DNA of 59,343 bases, from the NCBI GenBank assembly GCA_003559215.1, contig PWMF01000111.1, positions 1 to 59,343 on the forward strand, written 5' to 3'. Below, one piece after another: positions 58,309 to 59,343 of the stretch (its first letter is position 1; each line of letters starts with the position of its first letter). The stretch is from Natrialbaceae archaeon (GTDB taxonomy: Archaea > Halobacteriota > Halobacteria > Halobacteriales > Natrialbaceae). Under the pieces are notes generated by a model. That model was not told where the DNA came from, ran no database searches, and saw nothing but the letters and a program-made list of their open reading frames with translations. Both the position numbers and the translations under genes were made by a program.

Positions 58309-59343
58309 ATGGTGGAAGACTCAAGCACTCGAACCGTCCCCATCAAGCTCGATGTGGACGAGAGTGCCGCTGACCTTCTTCACCAGACAACTGATCACTT
58401 CCTCGACGCCGCCAACCACGTCGTAGACGTAGCGTGGGAACCAGACTGGAAAATCACCAGCAAGCAAAAACTCCACGACCTCACGTACTACGACGTTCGA
58501 GACGACTCACCACTCCCGGCCAACCTCGTACAAGCCGCACGAAACCGCGCCGCAGAATCCGTCAAAGGCGTTATCGAACGCTGGAAGGAAGGGAAGAAAG
58601 CCTCGAAACCCGCGTTCACGTCTCGGTTCGCCAGCTACGACGCGAGAACCGTCACCGTCAACAACGACCACACCACACTCGCCACAATAGATGGACGAGT
58701 GACTGCGGAGTTCGTCCTTCCTGACGAACAACGTGACACGCCGCACTCGGCGTACCTGTTCAACGACGACTACGACGTGAAAGGGGCCACGCTCCACTAC
58801 GACAAGGTTGAGGATTGTTTCTACCTTCACGTGCGGACAAAGCCCGCCGTGGAGAATGACGATGCCGACACAGGCGATGCCAAGCACGTTTCCGTCCTTG
58901 GTGTTGACCTCGGTATCACAAACATCGCAACCACCTCAACCGGGCGGTTCTGGAGCGGCGGTGAACTCAATCACTGGCATCGAGAGTACGAGAAACGTCG
59001 AGGCGATCTCCAACAGACTGGGACTCGCTGGGCGCATATCAATGTCCAACGAGTCGGTCGAAAGCAGACTGGGCGCTTCGAGCAACTGCTTCACACCATC
59101 TCGAATGAACTCGTTGAGGAAGCCCTCGAAAACGACTGTACGCATATCTTGTTCGAGCAACTCAAAGGCATCCGAGAACGCTTACCGCACGCAAAGGCAG
59201 TTCACAAGTGGGCGTTCCATCGATTGTTCGAGTACGTCACGTACAAGGCTGAATCAGAGGGGCTTGTGGTGAAGCAGATCAATCCGGCGTACACGAGCCA
59301 ACGTTGCTCGAAGTGTGGCTTCACCCACGAGGATAATCGCCCA
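58309..59343 (+). CDS. tnpB: TnpB, RNA-guided nuclease of an IS200/IS605 element (partial at 3' end)
   Basis: The first 345 residues are present; a full protein is usually about 400-430. Catalytic residues seen are Asp200 in SVLGVDLGITN (RuvC-I) and Glu283 in HILFEQLKGIRERL (RuvC-II). The zinc finger begins with Cys333 and Cys336 in SQRCSKCGFTHEDNR. The third RuvC Asp lies past the window end. The N-terminus (VPIKLDVDESAADLLHQTTDHF) is typical of haloarchaeal members. TnpB proteins are RNA-guided DNA nucleases that promote retention of the element; the guide RNA would come from the right end. So far the frame is intact. Confidence 0.93.
   Translation, partial: MVEDSSTRTVPIKLDVDESAADLLHQTTDHFLDAANHVVDVAWEPDWKITSKQKLHDLTYYDVRDDSPLPANLVQAARNRAAESVKGVIERWKEGKKASKPAFTSRFASYDARTVTVNNDHTTLATIDGRVTAEFVLPDEQRDTPHSAYLFNDDYDVKGATLHYDKVEDCFYLHVRTKPAVENDDADTGDAKHVSVLGVDLGITNIATTSTGRFWSGGELNHWHREYEKRRGDLQQTGTRWAHINVQRVGRKQTGRFEQLLHTISNELVEEALENDCTHILFEQLKGIRERLPHAKAVHKWAFHRLFEYVTYKAESEGLVVKQINPAYTSQRCSKCGFTHEDNRP

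Larger units (their letters stand above)
58170..59343 (+). mobile_element. IS200/IS605-type element with TnpB only (right end outside the window)
   Basis: The left end is near 58170, where the host gene's protein character stops, and carries a perfect hairpin at 58187-58206. The tnpB gene starts at 58309. No tnpA lies between the end and tnpB, so it is of the IS1341 (TnpB-only) kind unless tnpA is to the right. Confidence 0.75.

Overview
The window reads as chromosomal DNA of a halophilic archaeon (class Halobacteria, most likely Natrialbales-like; the genus is inferred, not proven). The G+C content is high and the proteins are very acidic. Secreted proteins carry twin-arginine leaders or lipoboxes. 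Many genes have a TATA box about 27 bases before the start codon, so their transcripts are probably leaderless. Typical haloarchaeal families are present: HTH-10 (Bat-type) regulators, amphi-Trp, DUF5795, cupredoxin lipoproteins and an Orc1/Cdc6. No rRNA, tRNA or CRISPR array was seen.

Layout. 1-5 kb: end of an alpha/beta hydrolase, a small acidic protein, cobyric acid synthase (cbiP), a ribbon-helix-helix protein, an MTH865-family protein and a PAS/GAF/HTH-10 regulator. 5-12 kb: a complete histidine-utilisation cluster. hutU, hutG and hutI overlap head to tail, hutH follows after an oppositely oriented DsrE gene, and a divergent HTH-10 regulator shares the hutU promoter region, which holds a perfect 12-bp palindrome. 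12-20 kb: a Tat-exported metalloprotease, a winged-helix regulator, otsB/otsA for trehalose, an M24 peptidase, a lipoprotein, a dehalogenase-like hydrolase and a DUF5795 protein. 20-25 kb: a Tat-exported five-repeat, Gln/Asn-rich curlin-like protein, then a GlmU-like enzyme and GlmS, overlapping, for UDP-amino-sugar synthesis. 25-33.6 kb: two coupled small genes, a membrane hydrolase, two FtsX-type permeases without an ATPase, a hexapeptide acyltransferase, a NodB-like lipoprotein that has lost its metal ligands, a PAP2 phosphatase and an MFS transporter.

33.6-36.7 kb is a replication origin: an orc1/cdc6 gene with four copies of a GTGTGCGAAATGAA box with a C-run on one side and four on the other. 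The last copy is inverted, so the outer pair encloses an A/T-rich patch. 36.7-44 kb: a PRC-barrel protein, a DUF4097 lipoprotein, a PAS histidine kinase bracketed by a 13-bp inverted repeat, and a membrane module (winged-helix regulator, two small membrane proteins and two paralogous PF13796-type sensor-domain proteins). 44-51 kb: an amphi-Trp protein, a sugar-transfer-type ATP-grasp, a beta-propeller lipoprotein, a cupredoxin, a DUF305 His-rich protein (possibly a copper-related set), a membrane-anchored winged-helix protein, and a PAPS-reductase-family protein with a small partner.

51-59.3 kb: a tctCBA tripartite tricarboxylate transporter with a 10-bp inverted repeat before tctC, a PflA-like radical SAM protein, a sugar-1-phosphate nucleotidyltransferase, a trxB-thioredoxin operon, and an IS200/IS605-type TnpB element cut by the window end. 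The element has truncated a small gene whose promoter carries the same ATTGCAC-N6-TGCAAA box, in the same orientation, as the thioredoxin promoter.
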